Source: Pseudomonadota bacterium (GTDB lineage Bacteria > Myxococcota_A > UBA796 > GCA-2862545). From it: 64,000 nucleotides of DNA. The DNA lies in NCBI GenBank assembly GCA_947475315.1, contig CANJMY010000003.1, positions 29,491-93,490 of the forward strand, read 5' to 3'. Shown here piece after piece: positions 52,659 through 59,713 of the stretch (position 1 is the stretch's first letter; every line of letters starts with the position of its first letter). The notes below the pieces were generated by a model. The model searched no databases and had not been told where the DNA came from. It saw only the letters and a list, made by a program, of their open reading frames with translations. The position numbers and the translations under genes were made by a program.

Positions 52659-53933
52659 ATGCGCCCGATCCTCCCCTGGCTCCTCCTCCTCGTCTCGACC
52701 ACCTCCGCGTGGGCAGGCCCCGACCTCAAGGCCCTGCTCGCCGCGGCAGACCGTCAGGTCGACGTGCGCCAGCAGTCCGCCACCGCCGACGAGGCGCGCG
52801 CCGACGCCACGGCGGCCGGCTTGGCCCTGGCGCCCAGTGTCAGCGCGACGGGCGGCTACACGCGCAACCAGTACGAGGTCATCCTGCAGATCCCCGACGG
52901 GCAGGGCGGCTACACCGTAGACGCCGCGATCACGCCCAAGGATCAGCTCGAGTTCAACGTCACCGCCTCGGTGCCGCTGATCGACGTCGGCGCGTGGATG
53001 CGCACCTCGGCCGCGCTCGCCCGCGCCAAGGCCGCCGACGCCACCACGGACGAGACCCGCACGCGCGTCTACCGCGACGTGGTGTCGGCCTACTTCCAGC
53101 ACGCGGCCGCCGCGTCGCTCCTCGACGCCGCCATCTCCAACCGCGACGCCGCCGCGTCCGACCGCGAACGCGTGCTCGCGCGCGAGACCGTGGGCCTCGC
53201 GACCGCGCTCGACGCCGCCCGCGCCGAGGCCGCCTTCCGGCGCGCCGAGAGTCAGGTCGCCGACGCGCGACAGAGCGTGCGCGCCGCCGTTCGGTCGCTG
53301 CGCAGCCGCACCGGCCTGGACGTCGACGATCCCCCTGCCCTGCCCGACAGCACCGCCGACGAGGCGCCGCTCGACGGCTGGCTCGCCGAGGTGCCCGGTC
53401 TGCCTTCGGTCGCCGCCGCGGAGGCGCGCATTAAGGCGGCCCGCGCCGACCTCGCCGCCAAGGGCGCCGCGTTCGCGCCGTCCGTCTCGGCCCAGGCCGG
53501 AGAGCGGCTGACCAACGCCGCGGGCTTTGGTGAGCCCGCCGCGTGGTCGGTCGGCGTGCAGGCGCGATGGACGCTGGCCCCAGCGGATGGTGCGTCCGCC
53601 GCCGCGCGTGCCGACGCTGTCCGCGCCGCGGACGCCGCGCTGGAGGCCGCCCGCCGGGACGCCGCGGACGCGATCACCGCCGCCTGGGACCGGGTGGAGT
53701 CGCTCAACGCGCGGGTCAAGGCGTCGGTCGCCGAGGACACCGCCAGCGCCCGCGCCCTGGACGAGGCGCGCGCGCAGTTCGAGGTCGGCACGGCGACGCT
53801 CGCCACCGTGCTCGACGTGTCGCGCGACGCGCTGACCGCGAAGGCCACCCGCATCCAGGCGCAGGGCGACCTCGCCGCCGCGCGCGCGGACCTGCGCCTG
53901 CTCGCGGGTCGGCTGGACGAGGTGACCCGGTGA
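52659..53933 (+). CDS. TolC-family outer membrane efflux protein
   Basis: Outer-membrane channel of a tripartite exporter. The product is 424 residues with signal peptide MRPILPWLLLLVSTTSAWA and two OEP repeats of long Ala/Arg/Asp-rich helices (about 25-225 and 235-420). Strand regions TGGYTRNQYEV and AAWSVGVQARWTL mark the barrel strands. The stop overlaps the GTG start of the permease gene (GTGA). It is the first gene of a five-gene coupled operon. Confidence 0.92.
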   Translation: MRPILPWLLLLVSTTSAWAGPDLKALLAAADRQVDVRQQSATADEARADATAAGLALAPSVSATGGYTRNQYEVILQIPDGQGGYTVDAAITPKDQLEFNVTASVPLIDVGAWMRTSAALARAKAADATTDETRTRVYRDVVSAYFQHAAAASLLDAAISNRDAAASDRERVLARETVGLATALDAARAEAAFRRAESQVADARQSVRAAVRSLRSRTGLDVDDPPALPDSTADEAPLDGWLAEVPGLPSVAAAEARIKAARADLAAKGAAFAPSVSAQAGERLTNAAGFGEPAAWSVGVQARWTLAPADGASAAARADAVRAADAALEAARRDAADAITAAWDRVESLNARVKASVAEDTASARALDEARAQFEVGTATLATVLDVSRDALTAKATRIQAQGDLAAARADLRLLAGRLDEVTR

Positions 53934-55084
53934 ACACCGAGCTGCCCCCCGCCCGCCGTGCGATGGTGATGATGCGCGTCGGCATCACGATGATGCTCAA
54001 GGATCGCGCCCGCTTTGTGGGCACGGTCGCCGGCGTCGTGTTCGCCGTGGTGCTCGCCGCCCAGCAGCTGGGCATCATGTTCGGCCTGCTCCAGAAGAAC
54101 ACGATGTTCGTGGACAGCGCCGCGGCCGACATCTGGATCGCGCCGCCGGGCACCGAGCTGTTCCAGCCCGGCCAGCGCGTCCCGGCCTCCACGATCGACC
54201 TGGCCCGCACGACGCCGGGCGTGCACCTCGCGTCGCCGCTGGTGGTGGGCGGCGGCACCATCAAGAAGCCGGACGGCGGCAACGAGGGCATCACGCTGAT
54301 CGGCACCGACACGAGCACCTGGCTCGGCGGCCCGTGGAACATGGTGGCCGGCGCCCGCGAGGCGATCCTGCAGCCCGACACCATGATCTTCGAGACGGCG
54401 GACCGCGAGAAGTTCGGCGGGCTCAACCTGGAGTCCATCCGCGAGGTCAGCGGCCACTTGGTCCACGTGGGCGGCTTCACCTGGGGTCTGATCCCGTTTG
54501 GTCCGAGCTACGCGTTCGCGGAGATCGACGCGGCCCGCGACATGCTCGGCGCGGCCTCCAACCGTGTGGACTACGTGCTGGTGACGGTCGATCCGGGCGT
54601 GCCGACGGAGGAGGTCGTGTCGCGGCTGAAGGCCCGCATGCCCGACCTCAAGATCATCTCGGGGCCTGACTTCCACACGGCGATCGTGACCAACCTGCTC
54701 AAGAACCAGCTGGGCATGAGCTTTGGACTGTCGACGTCGTTTGGCCTGATCATCGGCCTGGTGATCGTGGCGCTGTCGATGTTCTCGTCGGTGATCGACA
54801 ACCTGCGCGAGTTCGGTACGCTCAAGGCGATCGGCTGCACCAACCGCGACCTCACCGCGCTCGTCCTGGCGCAGTCGGTGGCCTACGCGGTGGTCGGCAG
54901 CCTGGTCGGCCTGTTCCTCGTGACGCGCATGGCAGCGGGCATCCGCTCCGCGCGGCTGGTGGTGATCACGCCCGCCTGGCTCACCGGGCTGGTGCCGATC
55001 GTGATGCTGGTCCTGTGCCTGCTGGCGGCGATCCTCGCGCTGTACCGGGTGCGCAAGCTGGAGCCTGGGATGGTGTTCAGATGA
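53930..55084 (+). CDS. DevC-type ABC permease
   Basis: The product is 384 residues from GTG at 53930. One N-terminal membrane helix (about 27-48), a periplasmic domain (about 55-255) and three C-terminal helices (about 262-375). The segments MLKDRARFVGTVAGVVFAVVLAAQQLG, cited by its ends, and VVLGVIG-like FGTLKAIGCTNRDL are typical of DevC, the permease that exports heterocyst glycolipids in cyanobacteria. The substrate here is unknown. The stop overlaps the ATG of the ATPase gene. Confidence 0.9.
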   Translation: MNTELPPARRAMVMMRVGITMMLKDRARFVGTVAGVVFAVVLAAQQLGIMFGLLQKNTMFVDSAAADIWIAPPGTELFQPGQRVPASTIDLARTTPGVHLASPLVVGGGTIKKPDGGNEGITLIGTDTSTWLGGPWNMVAGAREAILQPDTMIFETADREKFGGLNLESIREVSGHLVHVGGFTWGLIPFGPSYAFAEIDAARDMLGAASNRVDYVLVTVDPGVPTEEVVSRLKARMPDLKIISGPDFHTAIVTNLLKNQLGMSFGLSTSFGLIIGLVIVALSMFSSVIDNLREFGTLKAIGCTNRDLTALVLAQSVAYAVVGSLVGLFLVTRMAAGIRSARLVVITPAWLTGLVPIVMLVLCLLAAILALYRVRKLEPGMVFR

Positions 55085-55797
55085 CCTTGGAGCCCATGAC
55101 CGGCGAGGCGCCCGCCGTGACGGTGCGCAGCCTCACCAAGATCTTCGGCGGTGGTGCGACAGCCTACACGGCGCTCGCGGGCGTCGACATGGACGTGCGC
55201 GCGCGCGAATTCCTCATGCTCGTCGGCCCGTCGGGCAGCGGCAAGACCACGCTGCTGTCGATCCTCGGCTGCGTGCTGTCGGCCACGGCCGGGAGCGCCG
55301 TCGTGCTCGGTCGCGACGTCACCACCATGAGGCCCGACGAGCTGCCCGCCTTCCGCCTGCAGAAGATCGGCTTCATCTTCCAGGGTCACAACCTGATCGC
55401 GGCGCTCAAGTCACGCGACAACGTGGCCTTGGTGCAGGAGCTGCGCGGCGTGCCGCACGCCCAGGCACTCAAGGACGCCGACGAGATGCTCGCGGCCGTG
55501 GGCTTGGCCGGCAAGGAGCACAGCCTGCCGGGTGACCTGTCCGGCGGCCAGAAGCAGCGCGTCGCGATCGCCCGCGCCCTGGTCGGCGCGCCGCCCATCG
55601 TGCTCGCCGACGAGCCGACCGCAGCACTCGACGCCCACAGCGGCCACGCCGTGATCGAGCTGCTCAAGGCGCTGACGCAGGAGCGCGGCACCACCGTGAT
55701 CTGCGTCACGCACGATCCCCGAATCTTCTCCTTCGCAGACCGCATCGTGAACATCGAGGACGGCCTGATCCGCCCCGATGACGGGAGTCACTCGTGA
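55081..55797 (+). CDS. DevA-type ABC transporter ATPase
   Basis: The product is 238 residues. Walker A GPSGSGKTT near residue 48, Q-loop FIFQGHNLI, signature LSGGQKQRVAIARA, Walker B IVLADEPTAALD, H-loop VTHDPR. The closest pattern is DevA/LolD-type ATPases. ATG at 55081 overlaps the permease stop; its own stop overlaps the GTG of the adaptor gene. Confidence 0.93.
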   Translation: MTLEPMTGEAPAVTVRSLTKIFGGGATAYTALAGVDMDVRAREFLMLVGPSGSGKTTLLSILGCVLSATAGSAVVLGRDVTTMRPDELPAFRLQKIGFIFQGHNLIAALKSRDNVALVQELRGVPHAQALKDADEMLAAVGLAGKEHSLPGDLSGGQKQRVAIARALVGAPPIVLADEPTAALDAHSGHAVIELLKALTQERGTTVICVTHDPRIFSFADRIVNIEDGLIRPDDGSHS

Positions 55798-56897
55798 ATT
55801 TCCTGAAGCAGCATTGGGGCAAGGTGCTCGTCGGCGTGCTCGGCGTCGCCATGTTCGCCAGCGTCCTGTCGAGCGTGCTCTCCCCGCCGCCCACCATGCC
55901 CAACGACAAGGACGTGGCCGCCGCCTCCAAGGAGGTCGCACCGACCGCGGGCCTCGACGAGCGCTTCGCGCGCCCGGACGGCTTCATCCTGTCCGGCAAC
56001 GGCGTGGTCGAGCCGCACGACCGCGAGACCCAGGTGTCGGCGTCCGTCCCCGGACGCATCGCGTCCGTCGAGGTGGTCGAGGGCGCCAAGGTTCACGCCG
56101 GTGACGCGCTGATCGTCCTGGAGCAGGAGGTCGAGAAGGCCACGCTCGCCGCCGCGCAGGCCGACTTCGACGGCGCTCAGGCCGACTACGCGCGCGTCCG
56201 CAAGGGCAGCCGGTCGGAGGACATCGACGCCGCCGACGCCGAGGCCACCGCCGCCCTGGCCCGCGCGACCCAGTCCGCCGACACGCTGAAGCGCACCGAG
56301 GCGCTCGCTGCCAACGGCCACGTCACGCCCGACGAGCTGGACCGCGCGCGCCGCGCCGCCGAGGCCGACAAGGCCACCGCCGACCAGGCCGACGCGCGCC
56401 GTCGGGCCGCGGTGAACGGCAGCCGCAAGGAGGACGTCTCCGCCGCGCTCGCGAAGATGGACGCCGCGAAGGCCCGCCGCGACGAGGCCGCCGCCCGTCT
56501 GGAGCAGCGCACCGTGCGCGCCCCGATCGACGGCGAGATCCTCCAGGTGCTCGTGCGCGCCGGCGAGTACGAGACGCCCGGCGGCGGCACGCTGCTGTCG
56601 ATGGGCGACACGTCCACCCTGCGCGTCCGCATGGACGTGGACGAGCGCGACATCGCGAAGCTCACGCTCGGCGACGACGCGGTGCTGCGCGCGGTCGCGC
56701 TCGCCGGCCGCGACATCCCCGCCAAGGTCGAGGAGATCGGTCGCCGCATGGGCCGCAAGAACGTCCGGACGGACGACCCGGTCGAGCGCAACGACACCAA
56801 GATCCTCGAGGTCGTGCTGTCGGTCGAGGACCCCACCGGCCTGGTCGTGGGCCAGCGCGTGGTCTGCTACGTCGGCAAGGGCAGCGCCGCGCCTTGA
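55794..56897 (+). CDS. DevB-type periplasmic adaptor (HlyD family)
   Basis: The product is 367 residues from GTG at 55794. Membrane anchor at about 11-29, first lipoyl half GNGVVEPHDRETQVSASVPG near 65-85, a long coiled-coil hairpin (about 105-235), second lipoyl half TVRAPIDGEILQVLVRAGEY near 240, then a beta-barrel. It links the DevC/DevA pump to TolC. The stop overlaps the TTG of the TetR gene. Confidence 0.92.
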   Translation: MNFLKQHWGKVLVGVLGVAMFASVLSSVLSPPPTMPNDKDVAAASKEVAPTAGLDERFARPDGFILSGNGVVEPHDRETQVSASVPGRIASVEVVEGAKVHAGDALIVLEQEVEKATLAAAQADFDGAQADYARVRKGSRSEDIDAADAEATAALARATQSADTLKRTEALAANGHVTPDELDRARRAAEADKATADQADARRRAAVNGSRKEDVSAALAKMDAAKARRDEAAARLEQRTVRAPIDGEILQVLVRAGEYETPGGGTLLSMGDTSTLRVRMDVDERDIAKLTLGDDAVLRAVALAGRDIPAKVEEIGRRMGRKNVRTDDPVERNDTKILEVVLSVEDPTGLVVGQRVVCYVGKGSAAP

Positions 56898-57538
56898 GCG
56901 AGCCCTCGCCACAACGCGGCGAGGTCCGCCACACGCTCCGCGAGCGCCAGATCCTGGACGCCGCGTACGAGCTGCTGCGCAGCAAGGGCTTCGTCGTGAT
57001 GTCGATGGACGACGTCGCGCACGCCTGCGGCGTCAGCAAGGCCACGCTGTACAAGCACTTCGACTCCAAGGACGAGCTCGTCGTCGCGGTGATCGAGGAG
57101 CACATGGCGCGCAGCGAGTCCGTGTTCCTGTCTCTCCCGTCCGAGCTCTCCCCCCTTCGCAAGATCGAGTCGCTGCTGCTGATCGGCGTGGAGCGTCGCA
57201 CCCGGCACGCGCCCATCCCCATCTTGCAGATGCCCGCGCAGCTGATGGAGCACCCGCGCCTGCAGGCCCAGCGACGGGCGATGTTCGCCCGCATGGCGTC
57301 GCTGGTCAGCGAGGCCGTGGCCGCGGGCGAGGTCCGCGACGACGTCCCAGTCGACCTGATCGTCGGGCACCTGATGATGACCTTTGGCCCCGGCATCGAC
57401 CAGCTGGCGGCGGCCGGGGGCGTGCCGCCCGAGGTGGTGGCGGCCCGGCTGATGCCGGTGATCCTCGACGGGCTGATCGCGAGGTCGCCCGCCGCGCCTG
57501 CCGCGCCCCGCAGCCACGAGCCACCCGCCAGCCCTTGA
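56894..57538 (+). CDS. TetR-family regulator of the exporter operon
   Basis: The product is 214 residues from TTG at 56894, which overlaps the adaptor stop by four bases. The N-terminal HTH (about 16-62) contains VAHACGVSKATLYKHFDSKDEL, cited by its ends. The C-terminal ligand domain has no recognisable pocket. Lying last in the operon and coupled to it, it is likely an autoregulator; an inverted repeat upstream of tolC is a possible site. The promoter -35 of tRNA-Cys overlaps its stop codon. Confidence 0.92.
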   Translation: MSEPSPQRGEVRHTLRERQILDAAYELLRSKGFVVMSMDDVAHACGVSKATLYKHFDSKDELVVAVIEEHMARSESVFLSLPSELSPLRKIESLLLIGVERRTRHAPIPILQMPAQLMEHPRLQAQRRAMFARMASLVSEAVAAGEVRDDVPVDLIVGHLMMTFGPGIDQLAAAGGVPPEVVAARLMPVILDGLIARSPAAPAAPRSHEPPASP

Positions 57539-57562
57539 CGAGCGCGTTCGGGGCGTTATCTG
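57535..57562 (+). promoter_or_regulatory. Promoter of tRNA-Cys
   Basis: TTGACG (57535-57540), 16 bases, TATCTG (57557-57562), about 20 bases before the tRNA. The -35 includes the tetR stop codon. Confidence 0.55.
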
Positions 57563-57582
57563 CGGGGCGCTCTTTCGACCTT

Positions 57583-57658
57583 GGCGACATACCCAAGTGG
57601 TTAAGGGAACGGTTTGCAAAACCGTTATGCACCGGTTCGACTCCGGTTGTCGCCTCCA
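57583..57658 (+). tRNA. tRNA-Cys (GCA)
   Basis: Acceptor GGCGACA/TGTCGCC, anticodon stem ACGGT/ACCGT with loop TTGCAAA (anticodon GCA), T-loop GGTTCGACT, discriminator T as expected for tRNA-Cys. CCA is encoded at 57656-57658. Confidence 0.96.
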
Positions 57659-57807
57659 TCTGCCCAGCGCTCCCCGTGAGCGCGGCCCCGCGCACCCCCA
57701 GCGGCCCACGTCGGTCGCTCGGGGTGACGCGGCAAGCCGATGCAGTGTCGACATCAAAAATCTACCGCGTCACTTTGACCCGCGGCGTCGCGGCGTGGGC
57801 GTAGACG

Positions 57808-57858
57808 GTGTAGAGACAGGTTCCATTCCGGTGTCTACACGCCGGGTCTCTGGGAGAC
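57808..57858 (+). promoter_or_regulatory. Hairpins ahead of the exbB start
   Basis: GTGTAGA (57808-57814) pairs with TCTACAC (57834-57840). Just downstream GTCTC-TGG-GAGAC (57846-57858) encloses the GGGAGA ribosome-binding site of the exbB gene. These lie in the 206-base gap after tRNA-Cys. I see no convincing promoter there. Confidence 0.45.
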
Positions 57859-57864
57859 AGCACC

Positions 57865-58494
57865 GTGCTTGAGCAGGGAATGATGTCGTTCGCGCTTCTT
57901 GGCGCGGGCTGGGTGTTGTGGCTCATGATCGCCCTGTCGGTGGGCGTGCTCGCCCTGAGCCTGGAGCGAGGCCTCATGCTGTCTCGCGACAGCTCCCCGC
58001 GCAGCGCGCTGGCGCCCGCGGTCGACGCCTTCTTCCAGAAGGGCGACGTGCCCGCGTTCAAGAAGGCCCTGGAGGGCATCGGAGGCATGGAAGCGCGCGT
58101 GCTGATCGCGGGCCTTGAAGTCGCCGGACGCGGCGTCGACTCCGCGCAGAAGGCCATGGAGGGCACGGCCACCGCAGAGCGCCTCCGCATGGAGCGCGGC
58201 CTCGCGTTCATCGCCACCGTCGGCTCCAACGCGCCGTTCCTCGGGCTGTTCGGCACCGTGCTCGGCATCATCAAGGCCTTCCACGATCTGGCCAAGGACA
58301 TGGCGTCGGCGTCGGGCGCGGTCATGGCCGGCATCTCCGAGGCGCTGGTCTCCACCGCCGTCGGCCTGTTGGTCGCCATCCCCGCGGTCGTGCTCTACAA
58401 CCTGCTGATGCGCACGGTGAAGTCTCGCCTGGCAGTGTCGGAGAGCCTCGCGGACCAGGTGCTCGCGCGCCTCCACGCCCACGTCGAGTCCTAG
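57865..58494 (+). CDS. exbB: ExbB/TolQ/MotA-family proton channel protein
   Basis: Inner-membrane stator that uses the proton gradient to energise TonB. The product is 209 residues from GTG at 57865, with three membrane helices (about 12-32, 115-135 and 155-178) and the core [20 protein letters not shown] then [24 protein letters not shown]. It is followed by exbD and tonB in the classical order. Confidence 0.93.
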   Translation: MLEQGMMSFALLGAGWVLWLMIALSVGVLALSLERGLMLSRDSSPRSALAPAVDAFFQKGDVPAFKKALEGIGGMEARVLIAGLEVAGRGVDSAQKAMEGTATAERLRMERGLAFIATVGSNAPFLGLFGTVLGIIKAFHDLAKDMASASGAVMAGISEALVSTAVGLLVAIPAVVLYNLLMRTVKSRLAVSESLADQVLARLHAHVES

Positions 58495-58503
58495 GGGGAA
58501 GCG

Positions 58504-58956
58504 ATGGGCGCCAAGTTCGGGGGCGACGACGATCTGATCGCCGACATCAACATCACCCCGTTCGTCGACATCGTGCTGGTCGTGCTGATCATCTTCATGG
58601 TGACCGCCACGACCATCGTGAAGAAGGCCATCCCGGTCACGCTCCCGGACGCCGCCACCGGTGAGGTGGCCAAGGACGTGTCGCTCGGCCTGACCATGGG
58701 CGCGGACGGATCGCTGCTGCTCGACGGCGAGCCCACCACGCCGGAGGGCATCATCGCCGCGATCGACGTCGCCAAGAAGGAAGGCTCCGACGTGATCTGC
58801 CTGATCGCCGCGGACAAGATGGTGTCGCACGGCCGCGTCGTCTGGCTGCTCGACCTCATCCGCTCGCGCGGCGTCGCCAAGTTCGCGATCAACATTGACG
58901 ATGCCACCAAGATCGGCCCGGATCCCGCGAAAGCGGTGATCGCGCCCGCGCCGTAG
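58504..58956 (+). CDS. exbD: ExbD/TolR-family protein
   Basis: Partner of ExbB. The product is 150 residues: short cytosolic start, one membrane helix with the proton-carrying Asp22 in [17 protein letters not shown], and a periplasmic domain with [24 protein letters not shown] at 58504 has GGGGGAAGCG upstream. The length is typical. Confidence 0.94.
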   Translation: MGAKFGGDDDLIADINITPFVDIVLVVLIIFMVTATTIVKKAIPVTLPDAATGEVAKDVSLGLTMGADGSLLLDGEPTTPEGIIAAIDVAKKEGSDVICLIAADKMVSHGRVVWLLDLIRSRGVAKFAINIDDATKIGPDPAKAVIAPAP

Positions 58957-58966
58957 GGGGCCACGG

Positions 58967-59713
58967 ATGCACGCGAGCGTCCTCGACGACGGACCGGACC
59001 GCAGGCAGCGCTGGATGGTGCTGCTCGGCGTGCTGTTGTCGCTGGGCGTGCACGCCCTGGTCGCGGGCACGGTGTCGCGGATCCCCGTGACCGAGACCAA
59101 GGCGCCGCAGTGGGTGCAGATGATGGTCGCGCCGCCCCCGCCCGCGGAGCCGCCGCCCCCTCCTCCGCCCCCCCCGCCCAAGCCCAAGCCGCCGCCCTCC
59201 AAGGAGGTCGTCGACTTCAAGGACACCAAGGACGTGCCGGTGCCGAACGCGCCGCCGCCTCCGGATGCGCGCCCCGCGCGTCGCATCGTGCAGGGCCTGA
59301 ACAACCAGTCCTTCGCGCCGGGCGCCAACTCGGGTCTGACGGTCAGCGCGGGCAACACCACCGCCGCGCGGCAGACGCGCGACCGGATGGGCCTGGACGA
59401 GGCCACGGACAACAACACGGTCGCCTACGCCTCGGTGTCGGTGGGCCCCAAGCTCAAGGTGCGCCCATTGCTCTCCGTCCCGGAAGAGGTGAAGGCCGCC
59501 AAGGTCGAGGGCGCCGTGCAGGTTGAGCTCACCATCGACTCGGAGGGCAAGGTGATCGACGTCGTCGTGGTGAAGGGCTTCATGCCCGAGGCCGACGCCG
59601 CCTGCGTCCGCGACCTCAAGACCATGTCGCGCTGGAGCCCCGGCTCGCGTGATGGCACCCCCGTGACCGTGAAGGGCGTGCCGTACACCTGTCGCTACGC
59701 GGCGGTGGAGTGA
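58967..59713 (+). CDS. tonB: TonB energy transducer
   Basis: The product is 248 residues. Membrane helix at about 17-36, then a run of 10 prolines within a Pro/Lys-rich rigid linker (about 52-80), an Asn/Ser-rich middle, and a TonB C-terminal domain (about 155-248) with VEGAVQVELTIDSEGKVIDVVVVKG, cited by its ends. It transmits energy to the receptor gene that follows, whose ATG overlaps its stop (TGATG). Confidence 0.92.
   Translation: MHASVLDDGPDRRQRWMVLLGVLLSLGVHALVAGTVSRIPVTETKAPQWVQMMVAPPPPAEPPPPPPPPPPKPKPPPSKEVVDFKDTKDVPVPNAPPPPDARPARRIVQGLNNQSFAPGANSGLTVSAGNTTAARQTRDRMGLDEATDNNTVAYASVSVGPKLKVRPLLSVPEEVKAAKVEGAVQVELTIDSEGKVIDVVVVKGFMPEADAACVRDLKTMSRWSPGSRDGTPVTVKGVPYTCRYAAVE

Noticed and set aside
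57659..57807. Second tRNA after tRNA-Cys
   Set aside because: No complete cloverleaf; a GGTTCCATTCC segment mimics a T-loop but has no acceptor or anticodon stem.
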